Counted from the first letter of the stretch, positions 21,837 through 33,423 are shown. The stretch: DNA of 64,000 nt from Galeruca laticollis (GCA_963921935.1 OY998175.1:164050809-164114808); one strand, 5' to 3'. Made by a program: numbers and translations. Notes: a model not told the origin generated them from the sequence alone.

Positions 21837-22290
21837 TTGGGTCTCTGAATTCAAATATGCTATCGGCGAACACCCCACGGACACCTGGTGCACCCTAACC
21901 TGGACGCGGACGCCATCTTCGAGAATTTTCCTGGAAATATCGACACAAACGAAGCGAAAATCGTTATGGGGCCGTTTTGAGTGCGCTGAATCTGAATTTC
22001 ATGTGGAAAACGACCCCCCCAAAACCTGGTGCGCCCAAACCTGGCCCTGAACGTCATCCCCGAGGGTTTTCCGGACACAATTGAAGAAGACGAACCGAAA
22101 ACCGTTACGGAGGGTATTTTGGGTCGCTGAATTCAAATATGGCACCGGCGAACACCCCACGGACAGCTGGTGCGCCCCTACCTGGACGCGGACGTCACCT
22201 TCGAGGATTTTCCTGGAAATATCGACAAAAACGAAGCAAAAATCGTTATGGGGCCGTTTTGTGTGCGCTGAATCTGAATTTCATGTGGAG
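21837..22290. repeat. Tandem GC-rich units in the left arm
   Basis: A unit beginning near GAATTCAAATATG and running through ACACCCCACGGACA to TCTGAATTTCATGTGG occurs at 21848-22009 and again at 22130-22288. Between the copies is a spacer with GCGCCCAAACCTGG. Both units stay open on the plus strand with similar translations (EFKYGTGEHPTDSWCA and EFKYAIGEHPTDTWCT). Conservation of structure rather than a known protein is what is seen. Confidence 0.75.
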
Positions 22291-22538
22291 TGGGCAGTGG
22301 GGAGTGTGATCGGATGACCTGTAGTTGCAGGAAGAATGGCCTCCCTTGCAATATTGCCTGTAAAAATTGTGGAGGGTCAACTTGCACCAATACTGAAAGA
22401 TATTCAGTTGAAAGCTTAATTGCGGCAGAGAGAGAGGCCTTAGGCGAGGAAGATGTACTATTGATAAATTCGTCAGTGAATGACGAAGAAAATGAACAGA
22501 CTAACGATGTGTCACTTGATGGAGAATTTGATATTTAG
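22290..22538 (+). CDS. Small Cys-rich (CXC/tesmin-like) protein in the foldback loop
   Basis: The 82-codon frame contains CDRMTCSCRKNGLPC then NIACKNCGGSTCTN: eight cysteines in a C-x-C-x4-GL-x-C-x3-C-x2-C pattern resembling the CXC/CRC cysteine motif of tesmin/TSO1 proteins and of C-terminal tails of multicopy arthropod ORFs. An acidic tail (EEDVLLINSSVNDEENEQ) follows and ends in TAG at 22536-22538. A poly(A)-like AATAAAAAG lies near 22617. There is no strong ATG: the frame opens from the arm, so this is more likely the last exon of a longer captured gene than a complete gene. I infer capture; function unknown. Confidence 0.5.
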   Translation: MGSGECDRMTCSCRKNGLPCNIACKNCGGSTCTNTERYSVESLIAAEREALGEEDVLLINSSVNDEENEQTNDVSLDGEFDI

Positions 22539-22849
22539 TTACGTATTTGAAAATCGAAGCTATTGATTAATGAGGTTAGACGAAGTAATGGTTGGATTGT
22601 ATTTAATTTGAGTTCAATAAAAAGTTTTTAAATGTCAATTACATAAATCTTGACTTTCTATCCATTCTCTTCCTTTCCTCCATATATATTTTAACTAGAA
22701 TCAACATTTCCATACAGTTATTGCAGTACATTGACGTCGGTCTCTAAAACATCAGGATTAGTTGACATTCCTGAGAATGACATCGATGTCGAGATAAAAC
22801 TTTCGGTGCACCAGGTGTTGGGAGGGTCGTTTTCCACATGAAATTCAGA

Positions 22850-23300
22850 TTCAGTGAACACAAAACTGCCCGATAACAATTTTCGGTTCGTTTTCGTCGA
22901 TATTTCCAAGAAAATTCTCGAAGATGACGTCGGCGTCCAGGTTTGGGCGCACCACGTGTCCGTGGGGTGTTCGCCGGTTCCATATTTGAATTCAGCGACC
23001 CAAAAAACCCCCCGTAACGGTTTTCGGTCCGCCTTTTTCAATTGTGTCTGGAAAACCCTCGGGGATGACGTTCAGGGCCAGGTTTGGGCGCACCTGGTGT
23101 TCGGGGGTCGTTTTCCACATGAAATTCAGTTTCAGCGCACACAAAAGGCCCCATAACGATTTTCGCTTCGTTTTTGTCGATATTTCCAGGAAAATTCTCG
23201 AAGATGGCGTCCGCGTTCAGGTTAGGGCGCACCAGGTGTCCGTGAGGTATTCACCTATGGCATATTTGAATTCAGCGACCCAAAAAATCCCCGGGTGCCG
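22850..23300. repeat. Tandem GC-rich units in the right arm (inverted partner of 21837-22290)
   Basis: Inverted copies of the left-arm units, open on the minus strand (FWVAEFKYGTGEHPTDTWCA). The plus-strand frames here are complements of the same structure. Confidence 0.75.
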
Positions 23301-23884
23301 AGTTTCTCTCCTTCCTTGCATGAAGTTCGGGATAGTCCGACGGAGATGATGTTCGTCGGCGTTTGTGAGCTCCAGGTGTACGGGGGGTCAATTTGAACAT
23401 CATAATCGTGATCAGCGACCTCAAAAACCCCTGAGTATCTAACTTGGGTCAGTTCTGACTCTTATTTACAAAGTTATGAAATTTTCCAAAAGGCCTCTTA
23501 GAAAATGCATTTTTGGAATGCATTTTTGGCTGCAGCAATACAACTTCCGGTTTGTAATAGATAGAAAGTAGGTGGGAATGATATAAATAATTTTTAAAAG
23601 CGAATGCAAAAAACCGCGTTCTGATCCGTGCTGTACTAAAAGATTTCCTAATATAATGCTTCATCGTCTCCACTATAACTAAATATGATGCGCGATTAGA
23701 GAACAAATTGATATCGCATCGGCGCTACTATAGAAAATATGATATTACCTGTGTGAAAACGGCTGATTTAAATGCACGTATATGTGATGTACGAAATATT
23801 GCGACCATTTATCGCCAGCTGAAAATGGTACGGTAATGGTATCGTCTGAAAATGGTCTTACTCTGTAGAATCTACGCATAATAC

Positions 23885-24060
23885 TTTTTTCAATAAAACA
23901 AACTTTCTAAATAATTCCAGAATATATTGAAAAAATGTTAAAAATTCTGACGATGATAGTAATGTCGAAACAATTGTCAGTTTTTTATAATTTTCACCAT
24001 TTTTTCAATATATTGTGAAATTATCTAGAAACAGTTAGTTTTCTTATAATTTTGAGCTGT
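23885..24060 (+). repeat. Dispersed palindrome-prone repeat family, copy b (hairpin form)
   Basis: Contains GAAACAATTGTCAG and the ATTGTGAAATTATCTAGAAA core. The left half (TCTAAATAATTCCAGAATAT, 23907 onward) is an inverted copy of the right half, so this copy folds into a hairpin of roughly 60-bp arms. Confidence 0.65.
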
Positions 24061-25499
24061 ATTGTTTTTTATTTAATTCTTACTTATTTTATGTTATAGT
24101 ACATAAAAACTTTAGTAACAATTATAAATTAAAAAATCAAAGCAAATTTCTTTTCAATGACAACAAATTACTTAAGGTTCACATTCAACAACGTATTTTT
24201 CAATTCAAAAAATGAAATATTTAACTACTTGTCACGTTTAGGAAAATTTCCCAAAAACTTCAACTGAATACCGTATATTTGGTCATTAATTTTATAGTTT
24301 AATTATTACCATTAAAAAAGATTCCGTAAATATTTCCATATAATATTGATTACCTCCGTCCGCTGTTAAAACAATCTTAATTTTATTGACATTGTAGTCT
24401 ACATTAAATTATTACTTGTAATAACGTCCAGGATCGTTGTCTCTACTTGTCATCGTGGTTTGAATTTTCCAAAGTAATCTGGGTATATTCGTTAATCGAC
24501 AACCAATCAAATTCATATTTAAAAAATCATTATTAACAACCGATAAAATGTTAAATGATATATCAGAAATTGATAGGTTCATTGTGAAATTCACTTATGA
24601 CTTTATCACTTTCTTAGAATTACGTTTTTAAGCCTATTATTATCTATATACACTTCCCACTGGTTGAGCCAAAGTGAAAGTTCGGATACAGGCGACTTTC
24701 GATGAGCTTTTAATCTAAGTTGTGGAAAAATTTCTTAGTTGAAATCTTAGAAACGTTTTATACACCAGTTCAGGCTAGAAGGCCGAAATTCATTCCTGTC
24801 ACAATGGATCTTCCTTAAATTAGTTTTGGAAAATGTCCATTCTATTACAAGAGAATCGGTCACTTCCGGTAAGAGGAATGTTTGTGTCAAGATACTAACT
24901 ACTTATGGATGATTCTGTATTATATAGTTTTTAAATCAAATTTTTGCAAATTCGGGTATTTAAGAAAGCTAATATAATAAACAGGTTGTTTCAAAAAAAT
25001 GTCACCTCCTTGCTAGGATAGAGTACTGCAAAATAAGTTAGGTTCGCCCAGTACAAAAATTTTGTAACCGCATCTGTATTCAAGATACAGGGTGTTATAC
25101 CCATTTTTTACGATTATGTTGAAACTACTGGCGACATTTTAATGAAATTTTGTACTAATATGTTTTGGAAGCTGACAGATCGCATACATTTGTTTTTATA
25201 TTTGCCTCCCACGGAGGGCGCTAGTGATACAATTCATACCGAGTAGTTTTAAAGATATCTTTTTTGAAATTTAATTTTCTAGCCCAAATTTGATGTGAAC
25301 TCAAACAACATTCAATTTTATACCAAAAAGGTTCTCTTTGTAACACTTGATACTCTGTACACTTATCGGAATATTTTGATTTCGAAATGATAGAATAATA
25401 ACTAATGCTGATATAAAGTATTTTTAAAAAACAATTAGATTCCTGTTTATTAAAAGCCAAAACAATAACATTCTTCTAATGCTAAAGATATAATTGAAA
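24061..25499. other. No supported gene; decayed repeats
   Basis: 24650-24870 shares GCTAGAAGG-GAAA text with 31245-31275. 25085-25096 holds TACAGGGTGTTA, a short motif also seen at element ends at 4157, 5213 and 32284. No protein family is recognisable. Confidence 0.4.
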
Positions 25500-27330
25500 T
25501 AAAGAATCGCATGGAGGAAATTGAATTGAATTTAACTAAAATTATAAAATTTTCAATGGCTTAGAAAAAGCGTTCAAACTGCCTTCCGTAAAAAAAGTAG
25601 CTATAGGTGTAGAATTTGGCACCGGAATAACTTGTTTATACAACAATTTTGGGGCTTCCTTCCATGTTAAATTTGGCCCCGCAATAATAAAGCTTTGTCT
25701 CGCTCCGATATAATTTTCTCTTGTTTCTATTGTTCTTGGATATTCAGGGTTTATGCAAATTTCTTATAGCGGTTTTGTGGAAAATGGGCACTTCTTGTAA
25801 GTTCGTGCTAGAAAGTCAGTCCAGGCGAAAAACATGTCTTGCTTGCATTCTACAATATGGCGTTTTTATAAAATCTTGCACCTATTGCTGTCGAACATCA
25901 ACTTCACATTTTTTTGTTAAATAGACCAAAGTGGCTAATCACATTCAAGGTAGAAATGTCCTCTTATAGGAAATATAACAGTGGCTCAGTCAAAGCGCTT
26001 CCAGGAGATGCAAAAATTTTAAAAGGGTATAATTTTTGTTTTGGCCAGCGCAGGAATTACAGAAGATCTCTAAATGTCGTACTCCTGCGCAAAGAAAATT
26101 AAAGTAGAAATGGTTCAAAAGGGACACAACATCATCTGACCCTTGCTTAGCAACAGTTTGCGGGTACGTATAAAAAATAGACTACCCTGATGAAAGGATA
26201 TGAATGATAAAGCTTACGAACATCAATTGCCGTTTGTAATAAATATCGTTTCTTCAATGTTCGGTGTTGGTAAATTCATTGAATAATCCATTCTGATAGC
26301 TTCAAAGGTTACTGGTTTTCGGGCTTTTTTCTTAGCGTTACGTGTTCTTGTGTAAAAAGTTCCCGCTTTGAGTATGTGTAATTTGTGTTCAGTTTCAATA
26401 GCCTTCTGCTGTTTTTCTATACGTAACTTCTTTTCATGAATATCGGCAACTATGTTTTTTAGTTGAGTCTCCCGGGAATACTTTTTGAGTTTAACTTTGT
26501 CGCAGTATCTGCAAGTATCTGATCTATGATACCAAAACCCAATGTTAAATTAGTCTGTAAAGCTTATAACTTAATTTCTGCCCCGGATATTTTTCACGAA
26601 AGGAAATATACATCTTTTCAATATTTATAATCTCTGGAAGATATACATTTTTCTTGACTTGCTCAAATTATAATAAGATACACGACCTTTAAATGATCTG
26701 ATATATTCCTCAACAAGTGGCACCAATTCTGGACACATCTGTGTGGTCAATTTTGATGACTACCTACAATTTGTAACTTACACAAATCTAATATTTCATA
26801 CTCTGTAATCAACACGTATCGCTCATATTGTCAACTGAGCTACCTTCCCTTTTAAGTCCATTATTTATTCTTAGTCTTCTGTTTGTTATTCCATGTAAAC
26901 TGATAAAGCCTGCTGACAAACTGTTATTTCATGGAATCCATCATTGTTCTCATTTTGAACTCTTATTTTGTGACGAAACGCAATGGATCTCAAATTTATA
27001 ATATTTCCACTTTTCCGTGGCCGACGTCTGCTAATTTGCAACATAGAAATTAGCCAAGCCCTATGGCTGTACTGTGAATTTCTTTTTTCTAATAAATTGA
27101 AATTTCTTACAATATTATTTTTTTCGCCATCGCCCAGTTTTTGAAAACACCTTTTTTACAGCTACAAGGATTCCCAGTCTCAAACGTTCGGTTTTGGACA
27201 TGTTTGTCAACATCTCTTACAGGACCACAAGACTTTTTCTTTCGCGATTTACATAAGTAGTAATGTGACAATGCCACAAAGTCGCTATCACTACTAGACA
27301 AGATAATAATTATTACTGATCTTGGCAATA
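25500..27330 (-). pseudogene. Arthropod multicopy transposon-encoded protein, degenerate
   Basis: Minus-strand pieces run in one order: CSCKKGVFKNWAM (about 27175), ENNDGFHEITVCQQAFISLH then GITNRRLRINNGLKREG (about 26960-26860), an acidic KIDHTDVS stretch, FREKYPGQKLSYKLYR (about 26600), GFWYHRSDTCRYCDKVKLKK (about 26540-26490), a Lys/Glu-rich helix with IHEKKLRIEKQQKAIE, MDYSMNLPTPNIEETIF (about 26290-26240), and downstream fragments such as RGHFYLECD. This matches an insect ORF family found in many genomic copies and typified by the VCKxAFL-HGI and DTCxxC motifs, which I take to be a transposase. I do not know its formal superfamily. Stops and frameshifts throughout mark it as dead. 27371-27577 may be its degraded N-terminus. 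Confidence 0.6.
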
Positions 27331-27870
27331 CAGGTCAAAAAATGCACTGCGTGCTTGAACACTATTAGAATTAGACTGAAAATAAACAGGAATAAATAGG
27401 CTTTCCCCCTTTGGATTCTCTAATGGACTTGGATCGGTTATTCGTAAACTGGGAGGACTTAGATCGTTCTTTCATTATACACTTGTTTTTATATGCGATT
27501 TTAAGGGACTTGGGTCGGTCTTTCATTGGTTTACTATAGACGAAATAAAATTCGTATGCTAAACTACCATTTGGCATAATTATCCTGATATCCGATCTTT
27601 TGGACTTTGGTTGTTTTTCCCTTATGCTCTTCGTTGCAAATAATGATTTACTTCTTAATTCATATTACTTAGAGGTAGTTTATCTTCAAAATATAAATTT
27701 TCTAAGTGATCAACAAAACATTGAAACAAAAATATGATTCCTATGGCGTTTTTCCTCCATCTGGGTCAAAAACCGTATAAATTGGAAAAATGAAAAAAAA
27801 GTTAAAACTTGGACCGCTTATTTTAGCTATAACTCCCCAACGGTTCATCAACTATATCAAATATTATATA
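27331..27870. other. Short gap before pogo element 1
   Basis: Holds a minus-strand frame (27371-27577) rich in KDRPKSLK / ERSKSSQF-like basic repeats, possibly the N-terminal part of the preceding relic. Otherwise nothing. Confidence 0.35.
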
Positions 27871-28142
27871 AGGTAAGGTATGGCAAGAGCGGTTACGGGG
27901 CAAGAGCGTAATATACCCGTTAAATTAATATTACTTTTGAAACAGGTGCTGCCATCTATTTTTTTGTGTTCCTGGTACGTCTGCCGTCGAACTAAATGAT
28001 TACAGGGTTGAATAGTTCAGTCTTCTTTATGATGCAGCAGTGAAAGTGTCACATGTGTTTTTCAACTCTCGGAGCAAGTTCAACGACAATAATTGATCCA
28101 CATATTTCTTGGCAATCCTAAGAGATTTATCTCTGATTTTTG

Positions 28143-28348
28143 GTGAGTAGACAAATTAGCTCTAGTAGTTCACGTTTTGCTTGATATTTTGTTGTTATTT
28201 TCCTTGATGACAGTTTTTTTGGTTATAACGCTCTTGCCCCTTACTTTTTTGAACACGGGGCTAGTGCGTAGTCAGTCCTGGGGCAAGAGCGATACGTATT
28301 ACGCTTTTACCCCAACGTTTTGAGTGAAATGTTTTTTTAAGTTTTCAG
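28143..28348 (+). promoter_or_regulatory. Predicted 5'-UTR intron with two terminal-type motifs
   Basis: A GTGAGT donor at 28143 and a TTTTCAG acceptor ending 28348 stand eight bases before the ATG. The intron contains CGCTCTTGCCCC (28229-28240) and GGGGCAAGAGCG (28280-28291), which are inverted to each other and equal the motif just inside the left end (27897-27908). These may be transposase binding sites that also regulate the gene; this is inference. Confidence 0.5.
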
Positions 28349-28355
28349 TTTCATC

Positions 28356-30156
28356 ATGGTGAGAAAATATATCCGCAATAGTAACCGAGGCAAAGGATAT
28401 ACCGCAGAGAGCCTTAAAGCTGCGTTGTCAACAATAAAGTCAGGCCAAATGACGTTATACCGAGCTAATAAAGTGTTCAACATTCCAATAGCAAAAGGTC
28501 TTCGTGTCATGGAGAAATGGGGCTTCGGCCTGTCCCGAAAAGAAGTATTGCAAACAGTAGCTGATTATGTCAAAGGAAACAACATTAAAACGCAGTTTAA
28601 AGATGGAGAGCCTGGGGAAGACTGGTTTCTTAATTTGAGGCGTAGGCATAACCTTTCGATTAAAAAACCTCAGTGTCGAATACGCCAGAAAAAAAATCGT
28701 GATCCGTTCTCAATCTACGACTACTTTGACTTACTCGAAAAAACATGAATCTGCTTGGTTTGCAAGAACGCCCTTCATAAATCTGGAACTTGGATGAGTG
28801 TAGCTTTTGTACAGATCCATCAAAAACAAAATTGTCGGTCAACGGGGAGCGCCATCGACAAGAATCATAAGTGGAACTGGCAATCAAAATACAACTGTTC
28901 TTATGTGCTGCAGCGCGATCGGTGAAAAAGCTCCTCCGCTTATAATCTTCAAAGGTAAGCATTTTTGGGAACAGTGGACTGCTCCACCGGGTACAGAATT
29001 CCGAAATACTACCTACGCTGCCACATCTAAAGGGTGGATGGAGACAATTGTTTTCAAAAACTATTTTAAGAACAGTTTTCTGAAGAGCATTGGTTCAGAA
29101 CGACCTGTGTTAGTCATTTATGACGGGCACGCTACTCATATTGGAGCGGATGTCATAAATTTGGCAGTAGAAAACGTTATAACCCTACTTAAGCTTCGAC
29201 CCCATACCAGCCACATTCTGCAGCCACTAGACTTGTGCGTATTTAAATCACTCAAGACTCGTTGGGATGCCAAACTCGCTGAATGGCAGAGAAAGAACGT
29301 AGGAGCTGCCCTATCAAAAAGTATGTTCTCCAAGATGATAGGAGAGATATGGACGGTAACCAAACCCGAAATTTTAGTGAGTGGTTTAACTAAAGCGGGG
29401 ATTTTCCCGTTAAATCGAAATGTTGTGAAGCAAGACTCATTTCATCCAGTAGTTTTTCAATGTTGGCAAAAAAAGCAGAATGTGGCTAGCAGCGATGAAC
29501 CTGTTGAGTCGACGCAGAGCACATCAGCAAACAATAATGCAGTACCAGAGCCCATCGAACCAACGTCAAGCTCAAGTTCGCAAGAGAATGTTTATTTTCC
29601 CCCACAAGAACCAGAGATTCCAGTTATGTCATTCGATGAGCTTTTGTTGAAATGCACCAAACGTTGATACAATATTGAATGAAAAAACAATAGAAAAGAA
29701 TAAATCAGAAAATAAGACCAGAAAAAATGAGAACGTTACTAAACAAAAGGTATCTGAGAGCAGCTCCGACGATGACAGGTCTTGGCACAGCGATTCAAGC
29801 GAAGACAGAATAAGTGAGTTTGATAATCTCAGTAAAAGTGATTTGGAAGAGCTCGAAAAAAACGAAGCTTGTACTGAGGAACCTGGTTTTTCCAAAATTC
29901 AAGTGGGTTGCAAACTTTGTTGGAAAAAAGAAAGTCTACAAATATGTTTGTTTAGTGAAACAAAGTATTAATGATGAAGAAGCAGAAGTGACAAGCCTAA
30001 AAAGGCTCACAAATAAGTGCCACTTCATTTTAAAGGAGAACGATGTATGCAGCATTCCTGTTGTCCGACATAGAAAAAAAACTACATGTACCAAAAATGT
30101 CGATAACCACTGATTACGAGAAGTATATTTTTGAGACTGCTCCTAAAGTATTTTAG
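28356..30156 (+). pseudogene. pogo/Tigger DDE transposase, frameshifted
   Basis: ATG at 28356 opens MVRKYIRNSNRGKGYTAESL, a psq-type HTH, then the CENP-B-like second HTH (EDWFLNLRRRHNLSIKKP). A TGA at 28746-28748 and frameshifts follow. The DDE_1 domain continues with NLDECSF (first Asp, about 28790), GGWME-like KGWMETIVFKNYF, VIYDGHATHIGADVI (second Asp, about 29118) and HTSHILQPLDLCVFKSLK (third Asp, about 29230). A Ser/Thr-rich linker, an acidic SSDDDRSWHSDSSEDR patch and a C-terminal beta-rich module (KKVYKYVCLVKQS) lead to TAG at 30154-30156. All three acidic residues are present, but at least four frame breaks prevent expression. Confidence 0.88.
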
Positions 30157-30431
30157 GCTTGAAAATCTCACTTTTTCAACTATTACTTTTAAGTTTGGAT
30201 AGAATTTTGTTGTTTTAGTTCTCAAACTTACGTTTTGCCCTTCAAATAAACAATTTTCCAGTAAAACAAAATCATCTTCATTCGACTTACTCTAAAAATA
30301 TATTTCGTATCTTTTTTTTCACGGTAATAACTAAAAGTTGAACATGCCGAAAAATGTGCAAACATATAGGAATTATGCACTAGCCACACGTTAAACTCCA
30401 GGCATTATCAGCAAATATAATGGCGTATTAT

Positions 30432-30464
30432 GCTCTTGCCCCGGACCGGTGGGGCAAGTGCGTA
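30432..30464. repeat. Hairpin of terminal-type motifs in pogo element 1
   Basis: CTTGCCCC, seven bases, then GGGGCAAG form an inverted pair (30434-30457). The right half continues into GTGCGTA, as the terminal motif does. It lies between the stop codon and the right TIR. Confidence 0.75.
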
Positions 30465-30569
30465 AAACGCACGTATAAAAATTTGCATATAAAAATCGCA
30501 AATATTGTTTTTTCAGTGTTTTTAAATGAAACTCAAGGTCTCTAGTTAATTCCACAATATAAAAACATA

Positions 30570-30812
30570 TATTAAGCCAATCACAAGTTAGGTTACTTCT
30601 TGGTCTAGCCAAAAATATAACTACTAAACATCAGCTAGGCATAAAATGAAATGTAACTTCTGTCATTCTGACGATGATATTGATTTATCGAAACAATTGT
30701 CAATTTTTTAGAATTTTCAATAACTTGTATTATATTGTGAAATTAACTAGAGACCTTGAGTTTCATTTAAAAACACTAATATGAGCATATTCCACGAAGT
30801 AAGGGTCGAGAC
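30570..30812 (+). repeat. Dispersed palindrome-prone repeat family, copy c
   Basis: Begins with the CTTCTTGGTCTAGCCAAAAA block shared with copy e (48405 onward) and carries the GAAACAATTGTCAATTTTTT core. It ends with ATTCCACGAAGTAAGGGTCG, shared with inverted copy d (47615-47660). It sits inside pogo element 1. Confidence 0.75.
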
Positions 30813-30950
30813 AGTCAATTGTTTTTTCAGTTAATAGTTGAACGATCACAATGATACGCACAAACTCAGAAATTTAGTAAGAGTGATTTTCATAGTTAGT
30901 TAAAATTCAACTATGGAAATTCCCTTACGCACCTGCCCCACCTTACCTTA

Positions 30951-32412
30951 CTGTTGGAAAAGTCTTGAATATGGCCAAAAAAACATTTAGGATATTTTTC
31001 CTCTATCTAAAGTCAAAAACGTATACTTTGGAGGAAAACTTAAATACCCGTATTTCGAAAAATTTGATGCCCATTACGACCATTTACGGATTAATTCAGG
31101 GGTCTTGGTATGATGCGATCGTAATAACTTTTCGAGTTCTATCATCCTGCAAAGTTTCATCGAAATCGTTAGAGCAATTACAAAGTGGCCACAAATATAT
31201 ATACCGACAAACTACCTAAAACGAGGTAGGTATCTGTATCTCAGCTTTGAATACAGCTAGAAGGCTGAAAATTTTACTGTAGCATCACCTCAGCGTAATA
31301 AACGACATGCTATTTTATATGATTCAAAGAAAATTGTGATTTAAATTTCATTACTTTAATTGTTGTAGGATTATATTATTACATATTTTTTCGTGCCATT
31401 GCTGCCGTACAGATACAAAAACCAACTCATTTTCAAACATGCATCTTCCCAACATCCTAAATAACTACTCCGAGATAGATATGCAATCTGTTAAGTATCA
31501 TGAACCCGTTCCAAAATTACGTAAGGTATAAAACAATACCTAGCGTGGAGAAGAAATTATCTCAGAGAAATGCATTACATGAACACGATGCAGGTTTGAC
31601 ATGACATGCGGTCAAAAAAATATGGCAGAATGGCCATATGAGAAGCTTTTATTGAACTGATATCTATTCAGATCGAAAAAATCGAGCGATTACCATGGGG
31701 AGATTATTGCAAACGTTCTTGAAAAACAGTGAGAGATGAGCATACAAGTTTAATATGATTTATCTACTTCTCTAGTAGAGTATATCTAAGGAAGTGGGCA
31801 ATTATAACTAATAAACAAACCTCTGAAATTCAGATTGCTTCTATTTTGGTCTCATAGGTAAATAAATGTCTGTAAGTTACAATAACCCATATTTTTTCTT
31901 GCCATTGCTCCCGTTACAAATACAAAAACCCACTCATTTTCAAACATTCATCTTCTCAGCATCCTAAATAGTCCGAGATATGCGATCTTATGCATTTCTA
32001 ACTGTAAACACGAGGCGACGGTAAAGATATAATTAATACTAGCAACGGTACTAAATCAAGAAGTTTCTCGAGTCGGTACGAAAATTATACGAATGATCAA
32101 TTGACTATCAAGATATAATAACAACTATAGGCGTTAACTTCCATTAAGAAAAACCCGGTAGTTTCGTTCATGAGCCGTATATCAAATCTCGGGTTATTAA
32201 TGTTGTTATTATTCCATGTCGAAGTGGCAGGAAAGGGACGTCGTGTGTCAGATTACTCGACTTCTGGGATTCACTGTTATTATACAGGGTGTCCCAAGAG
32301 TTCGTACCAAAAACTTGGGAGATGACAGAGAAACTAAAAATAATGATGGTATTTCATATACAAAATTTTCACTATGCCCTTCGTTAACGAACTATAGGGT
32401 TTTTCATTTATA
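30951..32412. other. No supported gene; direct duplication inside
   Basis: 31378-31485 and 31886-31985 are direct repeats of about 100 bp (shared CTCATTTTCAAACAT and CATCCTAAATA). 32284 carries TACAGGGTGTCCCA, a MITE-like end without a visible partner. Frames are short. Confidence 0.45.
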
Positions 32413-33330
32413 ATTAATAACCCTTTCGGTTCCAAAGCCGAATATATAGGTCAGTAACTAAAAGTGCATTGAGTCCCAGGTGCTGTATATATACGTTCAA
32501 TGTTATTTGGCCTTCTAGAACCATGCCCATATATATGCAACGATATTAAATTTAGCCCCTTTGCTTGACCCACTGCCGCATAAACGTGTCACTACATATT
32601 GGGCATTTATGAATACGGCAGATACAAATTGGTGACAGGCCCACTGCCGAATATATGCGTCACCATGAAATTAGGTTGGGGGGAGTAACAAAACAAAACA
32701 ACACTCTTTTTTTAGAAATTTTATTCAGTACTCTCTGTTAACTGATTACAATAGGTTTGTCGATATGACGTCAAATTCGGAAGCTTCAACTAGCAAAAGA
32801 GTTGATGGTAATAAACGTAAGAGAAGTGATGTAGATGCAGACGAAATTAAATCTGAAACCAAATATACTTCCAATATTTATACGACCAAAAAAATAAAAT
32901 GGAAAGATACTTATGTGCACGAATTTTACCAATTTTTGAGCATCATGTTGCTAACGCGCCTTGGAAAAAATTAGTTGAGATACAATTTGTCAACGGATGC
33001 ACTGCTACATACGTCAATATGATACTAAGTAATCGTTTCCAATCTATACTTAGTATGCTAAAGTTTTCAGACAATACCGATCAAAAAGACGCCTATTCTT
33101 TCCATTAAGTGCGACCCGTGTTCCTTAAGATGACAGTACTATTTCAGAAATATTTTTATATATTTCAAAACCTTGCCATAGACGAAAGTTTAGTGCTTTT
33201 CAAGTGACGTCTTAGATTTCAATAGTACCTATATTAAATCCAAACGCCATCGCTTTGGGGGAAACTTTGCCTGACCACGAGTTTGCAAACAAAACAAAAA
33301 ATATTTTTAGATATGACAACGTCGCTTTAA
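32413..33330 (+). pseudogene. piggyBac transposase relic with probable left terminus
   Basis: TTAATAACCCTTTCGGTTCC near 32415 resembles a piggyBac end (TTAA then CCC). Three degenerate subterminal GCCGAATATAT or GCCGCATAAA repeats follow (about 32450, 32575, 32645). The coding part starts near 32765 (MTSNSEASTSKRVDGNKRKR) and runs through HEFYQFLSIMLLTRLGK, SNRFQSILSMLKFSDN (about 33030-33075), then VRPVFLKM and YIFQNLAIDESLVLFK (first catalytic Asp, about 33175-33205), followed by a degraded GxK region. Frames change several times. The right end has been lost or replaced by the adjoining pogo element 2. Confidence 0.75.
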
Positions 33331-33423
33331 TGCAGGTGGCGGCAAAACGCTCCCCGATCAACACGTTACCAGTCAGTACCAGTCTGGAGCTTGGCGGAGC
33401 GGCGTGTTCTTTGAGGCAGTCAC

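Larger units (their letters stand above)
21435..23676. mobile_element. GC-rich foldback element, 2.24 kb, inserted in the hAT transposase
   Basis: The ends are inverted (ATAGTCGAGGCGATGAAGCA at 21435; the complement of ATAGTGGAGACGATGAAGCA ends at 23676), flanked by AGCTA / AACTA. The arms stay inverted for about 850 bp each: 21480-21720 matches 23400-23640 and 21721-22290 matches 22850-23440. The inner arms are strikingly GC-rich against the AT-rich surroundings and consist of alternating repeated units. The loop (about 22300-22800) holds a small Cys-rich ORF and an AATAAA-like signal. No transposase is present. Confidence 0.85.
27871..30948. mobile_element. pogo/Tigger element 1 with TIRs and TA duplications
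   Basis: The left end AGGTAAGGTATGGCAAGAGC (27871) matches the complement of the right end, AGGTAAGGTGGGGCAGGTGC (ending 30948). TA lies outside each end (27869-27870, 30949-30950). The element contains one transposase gene, several internal GGGGCAAG-GCGTA motifs, and a copy of the dispersed repeat (30570-30812). Confidence 0.88.

Noticed and set aside
22718..23349. Frames of 79-107 codons on both strands in the foldback arm
   Set aside because: They are readings of the repeated arm units on both strands, with no start context or known domain; kept only as structure.
33250..33275. GGGGGAAACTTTGCC considered as the missing left end of pogo element 2
   Set aside because: It lies within the piggyBac coding remnant and the match to the right end is poor.
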